Source: Planctomycetota bacterium (GTDB taxonomy: Bacteria > Planctomycetota > Planctomycetia > Pirellulales > Pirellulaceae). From it: a stretch of 64,000 nucleotides of DNA. The stretch is taken from contig VGZC01000018.1 of assembly GCA_016872725.1 (NCBI GenBank), forward strand, positions 1 to 64,000, read 5' to 3'. The translations under genes were made by a program, and so were the position numbers. A model generated the notes under the pieces. That model saw nothing but the letters and a program-made list of their open reading frames with translations, was not told the DNA's origin and searched no databases. This document shows, one piece after another, positions 34,360 through 43,677 of this stretch. Each line of letters starts with the position of its first letter. Within the stretch, counting starts at the first letter, position 1.

Positions 34360-36471
34360 CTACGACTCAAAGACGCCGTGCCCGGTCATCGAATCGGGCA
34401 CGGAAACTCCGAACTCGCCCAGGATCGTCGGCGCGATGTCGATCAAGGACGGCTGCTTCGCGCGAATGGAACGATTGCAGAACAGCACGCCGGGGACCTC
34501 GAGCGCATCCGCGCAGTGGTCCGCGCTCCACGCGGACGGGTTGTCCAAGAGCACGTCGGGCGTGAGCTCGCCGAGACACGTTTCCCAGGACGCCCGATAG
34601 CCCCGCGCGTATCCGATAATCAGATCGGGGGCGAGCGCGGTCGCGTCGCCCGAGTAGATCTCGCTCGACCGATACACTTTCCGGATCACTTTCGCGCCGT
34701 TGAAATCGCGCACGGATTGAAGCCGCGCGATGAGCTGCCTGGTGAGCTTCTCCTGTTCCTCACCCGGTTCGACGATGCCGTCGCGTTCGCGGCCCTTCCG
34801 GTTCAGATAGAGTCCGTTGATGCCGAGTCCGTAGGCTCGGGTTCGGGACCAATCCACGTCGGTCAGGATCGACGTGCATTCGCGAGGATTCAAATATCCA
34901 AAATCCCTCAGCCACGCATTGACGTTGAACTGCCGGCCGAAGTTCGCGAATCCATGGTCGCTCATCACGAGAATCGTCGCCTTTCCGCCGTAGCGGTCGT
35001 GGATGTCGCCGATGACGCCGTCGAGCCGTTGATAGAGGGCCTTGACGTGCTCGAACCGGGCCGCCGCCTCTCCGGTCGCCCGGGTCGGATGCGTCGGATT
35101 CTCGTCGCCGTTCCACCAGAACATGTGCGACTGCAGGTCGCTGCTCGAGAAATAGAAGAACAGCAGGCCGTCGTCGTAGTTGTCGACGGCGTATTCGAAT
35201 TGGGCGAGCCGATCCTCGAGCACGATCGTCGCCTGCGCTCGGAATTCGTCGTCGTTGAAGACGCCGTTGGAGCGCGCCTTGTGGTCCTCCTGAAACCCCG
35301 TGGTATAGAACAGGCCGAGTTCCTTCGCCATGGCCTGGATCATCGACGGAGGTTCGGAGAGCGGAACGGCCGGATGCGAAGGGTCGACGTTGATCGGCGT
35401 GACATAGAGCCGGAAATTCGGAGCGACTTCTTGGAGCAGGAACCGGCAAATACCGCCCGCGTGTTGGGTCGGGAACGGTCGCGGCGTCGAGAGCGCGAAG
35501 TCGACTTGCACCCAGCGGCTCCATTGCCCCCGGTTCAACAGGATACGGTTTCCCTGGATTTCGATCATCGCGGCGTCCGACTCGCGGTCGCGATGGATGT
35601 CGAATGCGACGCGGATCGGGTGGGGCGTCTCGAGCAGGCTGTCCTCGGGCCCGACGAGCGAGGCGCGCGCGGATTCCCCGTCGAACACGAGCCGCGCGCG
35701 GCGTCCGCCGCCCTCGTCGATCGCGTCCGCCGGAGCGTCCTCGGCGTAGTACTGGTACGTCCCGTAGGTTCCGAGCATGTCGGGCGTGCCCATCCCCGAG
35801 ATGCATCGATGGTGGCCGTACTGCGACGGGCTCGGCGGATAGTTGGAAGGCAAATCGTAGAAGACCGACGTGATCCGGCGGGCGTCGAGGTAATCCCAGA
35901 ACGGAACGCCCTGCCGGCGCAGCACGGTGCGAGGCGGCTTGTGGTTGAACGGCCAGAAATCGAGTTGGAGTCGGTGGTCGTCCCATTCGAGGAACCCGTC
36001 GCCCGGCAGCGTTTCCGCCGCCGAGAAGAACGGCGCGCACTGCTCGTGCGGGTGCCGGTGGATGAAGTCGAAGATCCCGTGCGAGCCGGGCCCCGCGCCG
36101 TTGATGAAATTCGCCCAGGCGACCGGACTTTGCGGCGGAATGCTCGTCGCCAGATCCGAAAACCCGCCCTCGGCCGCCAGTTTCGCGAGATTCGGCAATC
36201 GGCCGGCCTCGATCAAGGCCCGGCAAAGCCGCGGGTCCATGCCGTCGATTCCGATCACGATCACTTTCTTGCCGAGCCCGCGCGACACGCGGTTGATCCC
36301 GCCCGAGAAGTACCCGGCCGCGCCGACGCCGCCCGCTCCGATCGCGGCCGCGGCGCCCCACAGGACGCGGCGCCGCGAAAGGACGTGACGCGAACCCGTC
36401 ACTCGACCCGCATCGGGAACCGAACCGGACGCGGATTCCGACGCCGAACCTGACGCGCCATGTTGGGTCAT
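34360..36471 (-). CDS. Alkaline-phosphatase-superfamily phosphodiesterase, exported
   Basis: A 703-aa enzyme of the type I phosphodiesterase/nucleotide pyrophosphatase branch. A Tat-like leader SRRRVLWGAAAAIGAGG begins at residue 32. The metal/nucleophile core follows: VIVIGIDGMDP with D76, then PQSPVAWANFINGAGPGSHG where S115 is the likely nucleophile; later YFSSSDLQSHMFWW and ATILVMSDHGFANFGRQF give Asp-His metal ligands. Middle residues ~230-400 are a beta-rich insert. The substrate is unknown; phosphodiester or phosphonate-type cleavage of surface polymers is plausible. Its ATG overlaps the upstream paralogue's stop (ATGA), so the two are co-translated. Confidence 0.88.
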   Translation of the reverse strand: MTQHGASGSASESASGSVPDAGRVTGSRHVLSRRRVLWGAAAAIGAGGVGAAGYFSGGINRVSRGLGKKVIVIGIDGMDPRLCRALIEAGRLPNLAKLAAEGGFSDLATSIPPQSPVAWANFINGAGPGSHGIFDFIHRHPHEQCAPFFSAAETLPGDGFLEWDDHRLQLDFWPFNHKPPRTVLRRQGVPFWDYLDARRITSVFYDLPSNYPPSPSQYGHHRCISGMGTPDMLGTYGTYQYYAEDAPADAIDEGGGRRARLVFDGESARASLVGPEDSLLETPHPIRVAFDIHRDRESDAAMIEIQGNRILLNRGQWSRWVQVDFALSTPRPFPTQHAGGICRFLLQEVAPNFRLYVTPINVDPSHPAVPLSEPPSMIQAMAKELGLFYTTGFQEDHKARSNGVFNDDEFRAQATIVLEDRLAQFEYAVDNYDDGLLFFYFSSSDLQSHMFWWNGDENPTHPTRATGEAAARFEHVKALYQRLDGVIGDIHDRYGGKATILVMSDHGFANFGRQFNVNAWLRDFGYLNPRECTSILTDVDWSRTRAYGLGINGLYLNRKGRERDGIVEPGEEQEKLTRQLIARLQSVRDFNGAKVIRKVYRSSEIYSGDATALAPDLIIGYARGYRASWETCLGELTPDVLLDNPSAWSADHCADALEVPGVLFCNRSIRAKQPSLIDIAPTILGEFGVSVPDSMTGHGVFES

Positions 36472-38591
36472 GCGACCTGCGACTCCGTTTCGACACGGGA
36501 GGCCTCGGCCGCAACACGCTCGCCGATCACCACCGGCTTCCCGTCCATGTGTTCGGGAATCGGGCAGCCGAACTGTTCGAGCACGGTCGGAGCCAGATCG
36601 AGCAATCGCACCGAATCGGAGCGGATCGCGTGATTGCTGAAAAGGACGCCGGGCACAACCGACGGATCCACGCAATGGTCTCCGCTCCACGCCTTTCGAT
36701 TGTCGTGAAAGACCTGTCGGCTCGCCCGACCGACGGCGGCGTCCCACGAGACGCGATATCCGCCCGCGTAGCCCACGATCAGATCGGGCGCGTTTTCCTT
36801 GTACGGTCCCCGGTACGTCTTCACCGCCTGGTACACCTTGTGGATCGCCCGTGTTCCATTGAGCGGATCGGTCAACGTGCCGAGCCGGCCCGCGATCTCA
36901 TCGCGAACCGCCCGCGCCTCGTCGCCCGGCTCGACGATTCCCCGCTCGAATCGGCCCCGCTGATTGATGAAGATCCCAGTAAGGCCGATCGCGAACGCGC
37001 GCGTCTTGGACCAATCGACTCCCGCCAGATATTCCTCGCCGCGGCGCGCGTCGTCGATGACCAGATAGCCCTGCTCCTCGAGCCATCGGTTCAAGTCGAC
37101 GCCCCGGCGAAACGTGTTGAACCCGTGGTCCGATAGGACCATCAGGAGCGTGTCGTCCCGATCGCACTTCACCATCGTGCGTCCCACAAGCCCGTCCATC
37201 CGGACATACAGATCCTCGATCGCCGATCGATACGCGGCGGGGATCTTGGCGGGGCGCGCCGGATGCGAGGGATCGTGGTATCTCCAAAACATGTGCTGCA
37301 TGCGATCCGTGCTGTCGACGACGCAGACGATAAAACCCCGGGGGACCTTCGCCAATCCGTCCATGAACATCGACTCGCGCTCCACGTCGATGTCCATGCA
37401 CTGCCGCGCGAAATGCTCGTCCTCCAGAACCTGCTCGCTCAGCCCCCACGTATCCTCGGCGAGTCCAAGCGTCGCGTAGGGACCCTGGCGCTTGGCCAGA
37501 TACATCGAATAGACGGCTGGATAGCCGATCGCCATCGCCGGTTTCTCCGGATCGATATGGATCGGCGTCACGTAAAGACTGAATTCGGGATTCGCGTCGA
37601 GCAATAGGAATCGGCACACGCCCTGGACGGAGACCGACCAGCCGACTCGGAATCGGACTCGGATCCAGTCGGTGTACGTGCCGCGTTTCAGTCGATGGCG
37701 GCTGCCGCCGATCGTCAGCGTCGCCGCATCGTCGCCGTCGATCCGGACCGTGAACGGAACGCGGAGCGGCCCTTTTTCCGGGTCGGTCGGATGCGGCGGG
37801 CCGAGCAACTCGCACGCGATGTCGCGCCCCGCGCGCCGCACGACGTGCACTTCGCCGCCCGTCTTCTCCGACTCGTCGCGCGCCCGCGTCGTGTAGTGCG
37901 AAAAGGTGCCCTGCGTTCCTCGAAGATCGGGCACGCACATCGCCGATAACTGAACGCCGCGCAGTTTCTCGGGTGGAAACGTGATCGGAACGCGCAAGAC
38001 GCAGTTCACGATGCCGTAGTCGCTCAGCACGCTCCAAAACGGTTTGCTCTTTCGGAGCATGCGGATGTCCGGTCGGCTCGCCGTGAACGGCCACAAGCCC
38101 GCGAACGGCCGGTAACGCGCCGACCGGATCTCCACCGAACTCAGTTTCGGCGCGTACGTCTTTTCGTCAGGCGTCAGGAAGTCGAAGATGTTATGCTTCC
38201 CGGGATTCACGCCCGTCTGGAAAGTCGACCATGCGACGGGAGAAATCGGAGGAAGCGTGCTGCCGAGCGGTTGAAAGCCGCCCCGCCTCGCGAGCTCGGC
38301 CATGTTGGGGAGCTTGCCCTCCGCCAACAATCGCGTCGTCAGGCCGTGATCCAGGCCATCGAGACCGAGCATGACGATCCGCCGAAAACGGGCCTTCTTG
38401 GGCGGCCGTTTTCGAAAGAGGACTCGGACCAACCTGCGGATCGGCCAAAACAGGATCATCGACGCGGCCGACAGGATGGCCCCAATCACGGCGATGAACG
38501 AACCGGCGAGCGCGAATCCGGCGCCCGGCCCGATGTAGGCCCACAGGCAGGGCATCGGGAATTCCATCGCAAACGGCGACGCGAAAAACAT
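36468..38591 (-). CDS. Alkaline-phosphatase-superfamily phosphodiesterase, membrane-anchored
   Basis: A 707-aa paralogue of the next gene. Instead of a Tat leader it has a hydrophobic N-terminal anchor at ~15-55 (YIGPGAGFALAGSFIAVIGA) followed by a basic stop-transfer stretch (RRLVRVLFRKRPPKKARFRR). Catalytic features: RIVMLGLDGLDHGL with D78, PPISPVAWSTFQTGVNPGKH with S117 as the likely nucleophile, VVDSTDRMQHMFWRYHDPSH, and LMVLSDHGFNTFRRG. The membrane topology suggests an inner-membrane-bound periplasmic enzyme, with the second copy soluble or Tat-exported. Such pairs occur next to sulfotransferase-like and small membrane-protein genes in related genomes; the pathway is not established. 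It lies 19 nt after the arylsulfotransferase-like gene. Confidence 0.88.
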   Translation of the reverse strand: MFFASPFAMEFPMPCLWAYIGPGAGFALAGSFIAVIGAILSAASMILFWPIRRLVRVLFRKRPPKKARFRRIVMLGLDGLDHGLTTRLLAEGKLPNMAELARRGGFQPLGSTLPPISPVAWSTFQTGVNPGKHNIFDFLTPDEKTYAPKLSSVEIRSARYRPFAGLWPFTASRPDIRMLRKSKPFWSVLSDYGIVNCVLRVPITFPPEKLRGVQLSAMCVPDLRGTQGTFSHYTTRARDESEKTGGEVHVVRRAGRDIACELLGPPHPTDPEKGPLRVPFTVRIDGDDAATLTIGGSRHRLKRGTYTDWIRVRFRVGWSVSVQGVCRFLLLDANPEFSLYVTPIHIDPEKPAMAIGYPAVYSMYLAKRQGPYATLGLAEDTWGLSEQVLEDEHFARQCMDIDVERESMFMDGLAKVPRGFIVCVVDSTDRMQHMFWRYHDPSHPARPAKIPAAYRSAIEDLYVRMDGLVGRTMVKCDRDDTLLMVLSDHGFNTFRRGVDLNRWLEEQGYLVIDDARRGEEYLAGVDWSKTRAFAIGLTGIFINQRGRFERGIVEPGDEARAVRDEIAGRLGTLTDPLNGTRAIHKVYQAVKTYRGPYKENAPDLIVGYAGGYRVSWDAAVGRASRQVFHDNRKAWSGDHCVDPSVVPGVLFSNHAIRSDSVRLLDLAPTVLEQFGCPIPEHMDGKPVVIGERVAAEASRVETESQVA

Positions 38592-38610
38592 CGATCGAAA
38601 CCCCGCCTCC

Positions 38611-40974
38611 CTAATTCCGAGGCCCAGCCGGCGGACCGGGAGGAACCGGCCGGGAAGGGCCGACTTCGGCCAAGAGCTTGCCGGGCTTCAACTCTTTGCC
38701 CGATAGGCCCGCGTAGTCCACGTCATACCGGTAGACGCGGAAGATGCCGCCCGGACCGCCACCGGGTCCGCCACGACCGGGCCGAGGTCCGCCTGGAGGT
38801 CCGCCCGCGACGTTCGGAGGACCTTGAGGACGCGGACCACCCGGAGGTCCGCCGGGGCCCCGCCCCAAGGCGTTCCGCATGTCGTCGATCCGCCCTTTTT
38901 GGTCGTCGGTCCAGATCCTGCCAAGCTCTTCCGCGATGAACGCGTGGAGAGCCTTCAACGCGACCTGCTGCGCGTCGGTCAGTTCGAGCGGGCCGACCGC
39001 GAACTCGGGGATGATCTCACCGACCTGCGGCGGTCGAAAACCGCGGAAGCCGGGCCCGCCCGGTCCACCCGCTCCCGAGCCATTCGGCGCATCGGGCGGC
39101 GGCGGCCCGTCGGGTCGCGGCCCACCGGGCCCGAATCCCGGTGGCCCGAACGGCGGTGGGTTGCGGAATTTCTTGAGCTGTTCCTCGTTGAGCAATTGGG
39201 CGACGCGCGCGTCGACGTCCGATTGAAGCCCGTCGATCGCCTTCTTCTGCAATTCACTAAGTCCCAACATGCCTCGCAGGAATTCGGGGACGATCTCGCC
39301 CGGTCGACCGAACGCCATGTTCATCGATGCGCCGGGCAGCTTGAATTGCCATACGATCTTCTTGTCCGGAGTCACCTCGAAGACGACCGCCGAATTGCCC
39401 GAGCAAATCAGCGTGTTGCCGTTGGCAAGGCGCTGCGCGCCGGAAATCAGCATCGAATAGAACGATGCCTTGTCGGGAGCCGCATACGACCAGGTCGCCT
39501 GTTCGGGACCGAACGCGACGTATTCGTCCTTGTCGTAGAGTCCCTTGTCGTTGAGGGGCAGTTCGATTTCGTCGACCGTCGAATAGGTGCCGTCGGGTCG
39601 TTGATTCCCGTTGTTGAAGACCAACATGTGGCCTTCGCCCGGAACGCCCTCGGCGATCCAATGCGCGCAGTGTTGGGCGAACAGGCGTTGATCGGCGTTG
39701 GAACCGCTGCGATAGACACGGGGATTCCCCCACCGATACAAGAGATCGCCGCCGCGCCCCGATTGACCTCCCTTGCTCGTCGCCGCCTCCTCCGAAGTCG
39801 TACTGTGGTCGATGACCCAAACCTCGCTCAATTCGTGGACGCTGACCATGATCTGATCGAGCTTGGGATTGTAGGTGATTGAATTGAAATGAAGCCAATC
39901 GCCGGTCATCGGACTCGCGCCGACTCGACCGTTCGGTCCACCGGGACCATTCGGTCCACCGGGACCATTCGGTCCACCGGGCCCATTCGGTCCACCAGGC
40001 CCATTCGGTCCACCGGGCCCATTGGGTCCACCGGGCCCCGGACGGGCGGCGTCGTTTCGGTTTCCGCCCGGACCCCGACGCGCGTTGCCCGTGTCGCCCC
40101 GAGGTCGATCGCCGGGCCGAGCGTTGGGATCGGCATTCCCGGCGTTTCTCGGGCGGGGCGCGTTGGGGTCGGGTTTGACGTCGCCGTCGGCCGCCGGTGT
40201 TCCGCCGCCGACATAGCCGAGCGACCGCAATTGGGCCAATTGTTTGGGATCGGCCATCATGCGGTCCATCCTGTGCGTGCTGAAGTTGACGTCGATCCGC
40301 TCGGGGCGTTCCGATACGTCTCCGTAATTGGGTTTGTTCTTGTCGACATCCTGAACCAGATGATCCCATGCGGACCATTGCCAAACGACTTCGCCCGTCG
40401 TGGGCCCCGTCGGTTTGATTTCGAAAATGCACTCGGACACGATTTGCCCTGGAACCGTATCGGGGCGTCGGCCGGCGGCGACGGCGTCCTCGACGGTGCG
40501 AGGGTCCCACACGATCGCCAGGACGTTTCCGTTGGGGAGCGGGCAAACATCATGGTGGGGACGGCGTTTCGCTGTGCCGAACGAGTAGTCCCACACCAAT
40601 TCGCCTTCCCAGTTGAATTCCTGAATGCGTCCGCCCGCTCCCGGGCCGTCCATGCCCATGCCTCGTTCGGCGCCGGGCCGAAGCAAATGACCGTTCTTGA
40701 GCAGGTAGGCGCAGAGCGCCGGAGTGTAGTCGCTCTTCCATTCGTGAACGATGCGGCTGTCCATGTCGATCAGGTAGGTCGATGTCGAGTTCATCGGCGT
40801 GATCAGCGTATATCCCGCATGGGCGCCCGGCTCATGAATCGATAGGCCATCCTTGACTTGAGGCGGCGCGCCTTGGGACGGCGGCCCCGGCGGGAGGGGC
40901 TGCGCATGCACGGCGATCCAGCCGACGAGACCGGCCAATGCGGCGGCCGCCGCGATTCGTACACGACCGTTCAT
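38611..40974 (-). CDS. Arylsulfotransferase (ASST)-like secreted protein with collagen-like repeat
   Basis: A 787-aa protein with a Sec signal peptide ([18 protein letters not shown]). Two propeller-type parts of the aryl-sulfate sulfotransferase family are visible: [15 protein letters not shown] with [15 protein letters not shown], and [19 protein letters not shown] with [20 protein letters not shown]. They are split by a low-complexity block (about 290-375) containing six GPGGPN repeats. A C-terminal region (about 575-760) is again Gly/Pro-rich with short EF/helix-like elements. Catalytic transfer between phenols is known for classical ASST; here the function is inferred, and it may simply be a propeller binding protein. 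The start ATG at 40974 has GGAG upstream. First gene of the minus-strand cluster. Confidence 0.75.
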   Translation of the reverse strand: MNGRVRIAAAAALAGLVGWIAVHAQPLPPGPPSQGAPPQVKDGLSIHEPGAHAGYTLITPMNSTSTYLIDMDSRIVHEWKSDYTPALCAYLLKNGHLLRPGAERGMGMDGPGAGGRIQEFNWEGELVWDYSFGTAKRRPHHDVCPLPNGNVLAIVWDPRTVEDAVAAGRRPDTVPGQIVSECIFEIKPTGPTTGEVVWQWSAWDHLVQDVDKNKPNYGDVSERPERIDVNFSTHRMDRMMADPKQLAQLRSLGYVGGGTPAADGDVKPDPNAPRPRNAGNADPNARPGDRPRGDTGNARRGPGGNRNDAARPGPGGPNGPGGPNGPGGPNGPGGPNGPGGPNGPGGPNGRVGASPMTGDWLHFNSITYNPKLDQIMVSVHELSEVWVIDHSTTSEEAATSKGGQSGRGGDLLYRWGNPRVYRSGSNADQRLFAQHCAHWIAEGVPGEGHMLVFNNGNQRPDGTYSTVDEIELPLNDKGLYDKDEYVAFGPEQATWSYAAPDKASFYSMLISGAQRLANGNTLICSGNSAVVFEVTPDKKIVWQFKLPGASMNMAFGRPGEIVPEFLRGMLGLSELQKKAIDGLQSDVDARVAQLLNEEQLKKFRNPPPFGPPGFGPGGPRPDGPPPPDAPNGSGAGGPGGPGFRGFRPPQVGEIIPEFAVGPLELTDAQQVALKALHAFIAEELGRIWTDDQKGRIDDMRNALGRGPGGPPGGPRPQGPPNVAGGPPGGPRPGRGGPGGGPGGIFRVYRYDVDYAGLSGKELKPGKLLAEVGPSRPVPPGPPAGPRN
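39932..40039 (-). repeat. 18-bp tandem repeat coding for collagen-like GPGGPN units
   Basis: Six head-to-tail copies of an 18-bp unit (plus-strand form TTCGGTCCACCGGGACCA, with 1-3 substitutions among copies). On the minus strand it encodes consecutive Gly-Pro-Gly-Gly-Pro-Asn units between the two propeller parts of the ASST-like protein. Copies 1 and 2 are identical, which points to recent slippage. Confidence 0.95.
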
Positions 40975-41093
40975 GAGGAGACTCCATGAGTGAAAAAGGG
41001 GGCCGAGCGGAAGCGGGGCCATCGGCCCGTCGCGGGAAAAGCCACGGTCAATCGAGGGCTCCCCGGCGCTGAAAGAGCCGGTCCCACATCCCT

Positions 41094-41640
41094 TCATGCG
41101 TCAATCGCGCGAAACAGGGGCCAAATGACAGGGCCAGCGCATATCGAAGTCATGATCCCAGCAGAACTTGCTCCGAATAGTCCGTACTCCAGCTTGCCAT
41201 TCGCATCCATGGTTGCCACCAGGATTTCGTACCACGAACCGATCCGGGGCGAGAGCGACATGCGGGCATCGATCGAGCGCAGCTCAATTCTCCGGTTGGT
41301 TCCCGGCGAGTACACGAACTGTCGGAACGCGTGCCGACCAAAGATCGTCCGAAGCGGTCGCTCGTGTGGAGCATCGGACCGATGTAGCGTCTTCCCTTCG
41401 TCCGGTCGTGGTCGATTCGCCCGAATCGCCCTCGCCCTGCAAGAGAAGGAAACCGTCGACGCAAGCCTTGCCCATTTTCAGTATGGACTGCAGTACTTCC
41501 GATTCGAGGTCGCGCAGCGACTCTCCTTTCCGGGCGGCGTTCTCCACCCGATCGCAGAGCGATTCCGCCATCGCCCGAATGTCCGAAAAGCGCTTGCCGG
41601 CAGCCGAATCTTCCGCGATGCTCACCGTTACGGCCTCCAT
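41094..41640 (-). pseudogene. ISKra4-like transposase remnant, frameshifted and truncated
   Basis: Read from 41640 leftward, the first ~78 codons (MEAVTVSIAEDSAAG, later SLRDLESEVLQSILKMGKAC and FLLLQGEGDSGESTTT) match the N-terminus of ISKra4-family transposases of planctomycetes. Near 41390 the frame shifts; in the new frame the expected continuation appears: TLHRSDAPHERPLRTIFGRH, AFRQFVYSPGTNRRIELRSI and DARMSLSP. After ~41245 the sequence (SWYEILVATMDANGKLEYGL onward to a stop at 41094) no longer fits the transposase and may be the tail of another gene joined by deletion. At least two thirds of the transposase, with its catalytic part, is missing. No terminal repeats were found. Confidence 0.7.
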
Positions 41641-41990
41641 GTCAGGTTCTTGGGGGGGAAACGTCCCAAAGCATGGCAGAGATGCCGATTTTTGTTTACC
41701 CCAGTTTGCGGCCCCCCCAGCCTACCGCCGCCGGGCCCGCGGAACGCCGGTTACACCCCTCGCGAAACGCCGGTCCGCCTCGTCCAAGGCGCATCCCGAG
41801 CGTCGGCCGCCACCCTTCGGTCAACCTCGCCGGAAAGGAAGAAAGGCCCGCGTAGGCGGCTCCTTCGATCCGGCATATTCGGCACATCGCCCGCGTCCAC
41901 CGCAGGCCCTACGACTGATCTTTTCGGCAAATCCGGTCGATATTGCCCATAGGGATGCTATGTGGCGGTGAGCCATCGACGCGGGGAATC
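41641..41990. other. Intergenic region upstream of the secretin gene
   Basis: About 350 bases between the transposase remnant and the secretin gene. It has a few short homopolymer runs (seven G at ~41655, seven C at ~41713) and an AT-rich ~15-base stretch near 41690, but no gene, clear promoter or repeat. Part of it may be the decayed left flank of the ISKra4-like element. Confidence 0.45.
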
Positions 41991-43676
41991 ATGCGACGCG
42001 ATGCCGTTCCAATCCGAGCGCATAGCGCCGGTCCGAGCGTTTACGTTCGGATCGGCGTCGCCCTGGTTCTGCTTGGTTTCAAGGGACCTACGGTCGCTTC
42101 GGGCCAGGAAGGGTCGTATCGCACGGTCCTTGCGCGGGTACAACCGCCCGACCCGGCGGGCGAACGGGAGCAAGGGCTGCCTCCGCCGATGCGGGAGCCG
42201 ATTGACCCGACGTTGCCGCCCGGCCAGCCGTCGTCGGCGGTGGCCGGGAAGTCGGATATGGACCTTGCGATCGGCGAATCGGTGCGTATCCGGATTCCGC
42301 CGGAGATCGGCGCGTTTCGACGATATGTCGTCAGTCACGACGAAAGTCTGCTCATTCTCGGCGCGCCCGTTGGCGGACCCGAGGCCGGCGACGCGCGGTT
42401 CCTTGTCGTTACCGGTCGACGATTCGGCGTCTTCGATCTCACCCTCCTGGGCGATCAGGGCGTTCACTCCTACAGGCTTCGTGTCGTTCCCGGATTGAAA
42501 CACGTGGAAGCGATCCTACTGACCCAGTTCCCCAATTCGAACGTGCGGATTCGCCAGGTCGCCGACAAGATTCTGCTCGTCGAGGGAGAACTCGACTCGG
42601 TGACGGAGGTCGAACCGATCCTGACGCTCCTGAGGAACCTGGTGAGCGCCGACGGAGGAACGGTGATCAACGGCCTGCGAATCGCGGGTGTCATGCAGGT
42701 TCAGTTGGATGTCGTCATTGCCAGTATCGCGCGGTCGAAGGCCCGTCAGCTCGGATTCAATTTCCAGCAGGGAAACCCGCCATGGTACGCGGGCAGTCAG
42801 GTCGGCGGGATGATCCAACCGCCCGCGATCGCGCCGACGGGCGGCGCGGGCGCGTTGCTTCCGACCGCGGGCGGCCCCAATTCGCCGGTCATGTCCGGGG
42901 CGTCGACGTTGTTCTTCGGCGTCGCGCACGACAAGGAGTCGTTCTACGGGTACCTCGAAGCCCTGCAACGCGAAGGATGTTTCAAAGTCCTCGCGAATCC
43001 CTCGCTTGTGACGCTCAATGGCCAGCAAGCCCAATTCCTGGTGGGAGGCGAGCAGCCGTATCCCGTCCCCGCGTCGTTGGGACAACCGCCGGGTATCGAG
43101 TTCAAGAATTTCGGAACGGAGTTGACGTTCATGCCCGTCGTGCTCGGGCAGGGCAAGCTCCGATTGGACGTGAGCCCGAAGGTCAGCCGTCTTGATGAAA
43201 CGAACGCCGTGCTCTTTGCCACGACGTCGGTGCCGCGCATCGTGAAGCAGGAGATGCGGGTCACGGTGGAAATGGAGAGCGGGCAGACGCTGATCCTGGG
43301 AGGCTTGCTCGAGAACCAGATCACGGCGACCGTACAGCGCGTGCCGCTGATGGGGAGCCTGCCGGTGATCGGCTCCCTTTTCCGGCGCATCAAGCACGAA
43401 GAGACGGAACAAGAGTTGTTGATCATGGCGACGCCGCGCCTCGTCAGCCCATACGAATCGCACCAGCGACCGGCGCGGTGGCCGGGCGACGAATCACGCG
43501 TGCCGGGGGATTGGGAGGTGTACGGTCGCGGGCAGATCGAAGTTCCCATGACGCCATGCGATATTCCGCGCGGCATTCGATCGATGATCGACGCGCCGCC
43601 CCAAGCGGAAACACACACCGAACCGATGTGGGCGCCCCAGCCAACGCCGGCACCGCCCACCAACGAGTCACCCTGA
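41991..43676 (+). CDS. CpaC/RcpA-like secretin (type II/III secretion family)
   Basis: A 561-aa outer-membrane channel protein. Signal region at ~20-42 (VRIGVALVLLGFKGPTVAS). The N-domain part resembles the CpaC type: IGESVRIRIPPEIGAFRRYV and a BON-like segment (ILLVEGELDSVTEVEPILTL). The secretin core begins near VMQVQLDVVIASIARSKARQ; the conserved end is LGGLLENQITATVQRVPLMG with SLPVIGSLFRR. A Pro-rich tail of ~70 residues follows. Oligomeric gate formation in the outer membrane for pilus or protein export is known for the family. No ATPase, pilin or inner-membrane platform gene is adjacent. The start ATG at 41991 has GGGGA upstream. Confidence 0.9.
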   Translation: MRRDAVPIRAHSAGPSVYVRIGVALVLLGFKGPTVASGQEGSYRTVLARVQPPDPAGEREQGLPPPMREPIDPTLPPGQPSSAVAGKSDMDLAIGESVRIRIPPEIGAFRRYVVSHDESLLILGAPVGGPEAGDARFLVVTGRRFGVFDLTLLGDQGVHSYRLRVVPGLKHVEAILLTQFPNSNVRIRQVADKILLVEGELDSVTEVEPILTLLRNLVSADGGTVINGLRIAGVMQVQLDVVIASIARSKARQLGFNFQQGNPPWYAGSQVGGMIQPPAIAPTGGAGALLPTAGGPNSPVMSGASTLFFGVAHDKESFYGYLEALQREGCFKVLANPSLVTLNGQQAQFLVGGEQPYPVPASLGQPPGIEFKNFGTELTFMPVVLGQGKLRLDVSPKVSRLDETNAVLFATTSVPRIVKQEMRVTVEMESGQTLILGGLLENQITATVQRVPLMGSLPVIGSLFRRIKHEETEQELLIMATPRLVSPYESHQRPARWPGDESRVPGDWEVYGRGQIEVPMTPCDIPRGIRSMIDAPPQAETHTEPMWAPQPTPAPPTNESP

Positions 43677-43677
43677 A

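Noticed and set aside
32794-36453. A 1219-codon plus-strand frame
   Set aside because: Antisense to the sulfotransferase-like, membrane-protein and phosphodiesterase genes, whose motifs are clear. Composition is typical of a shadow frame.
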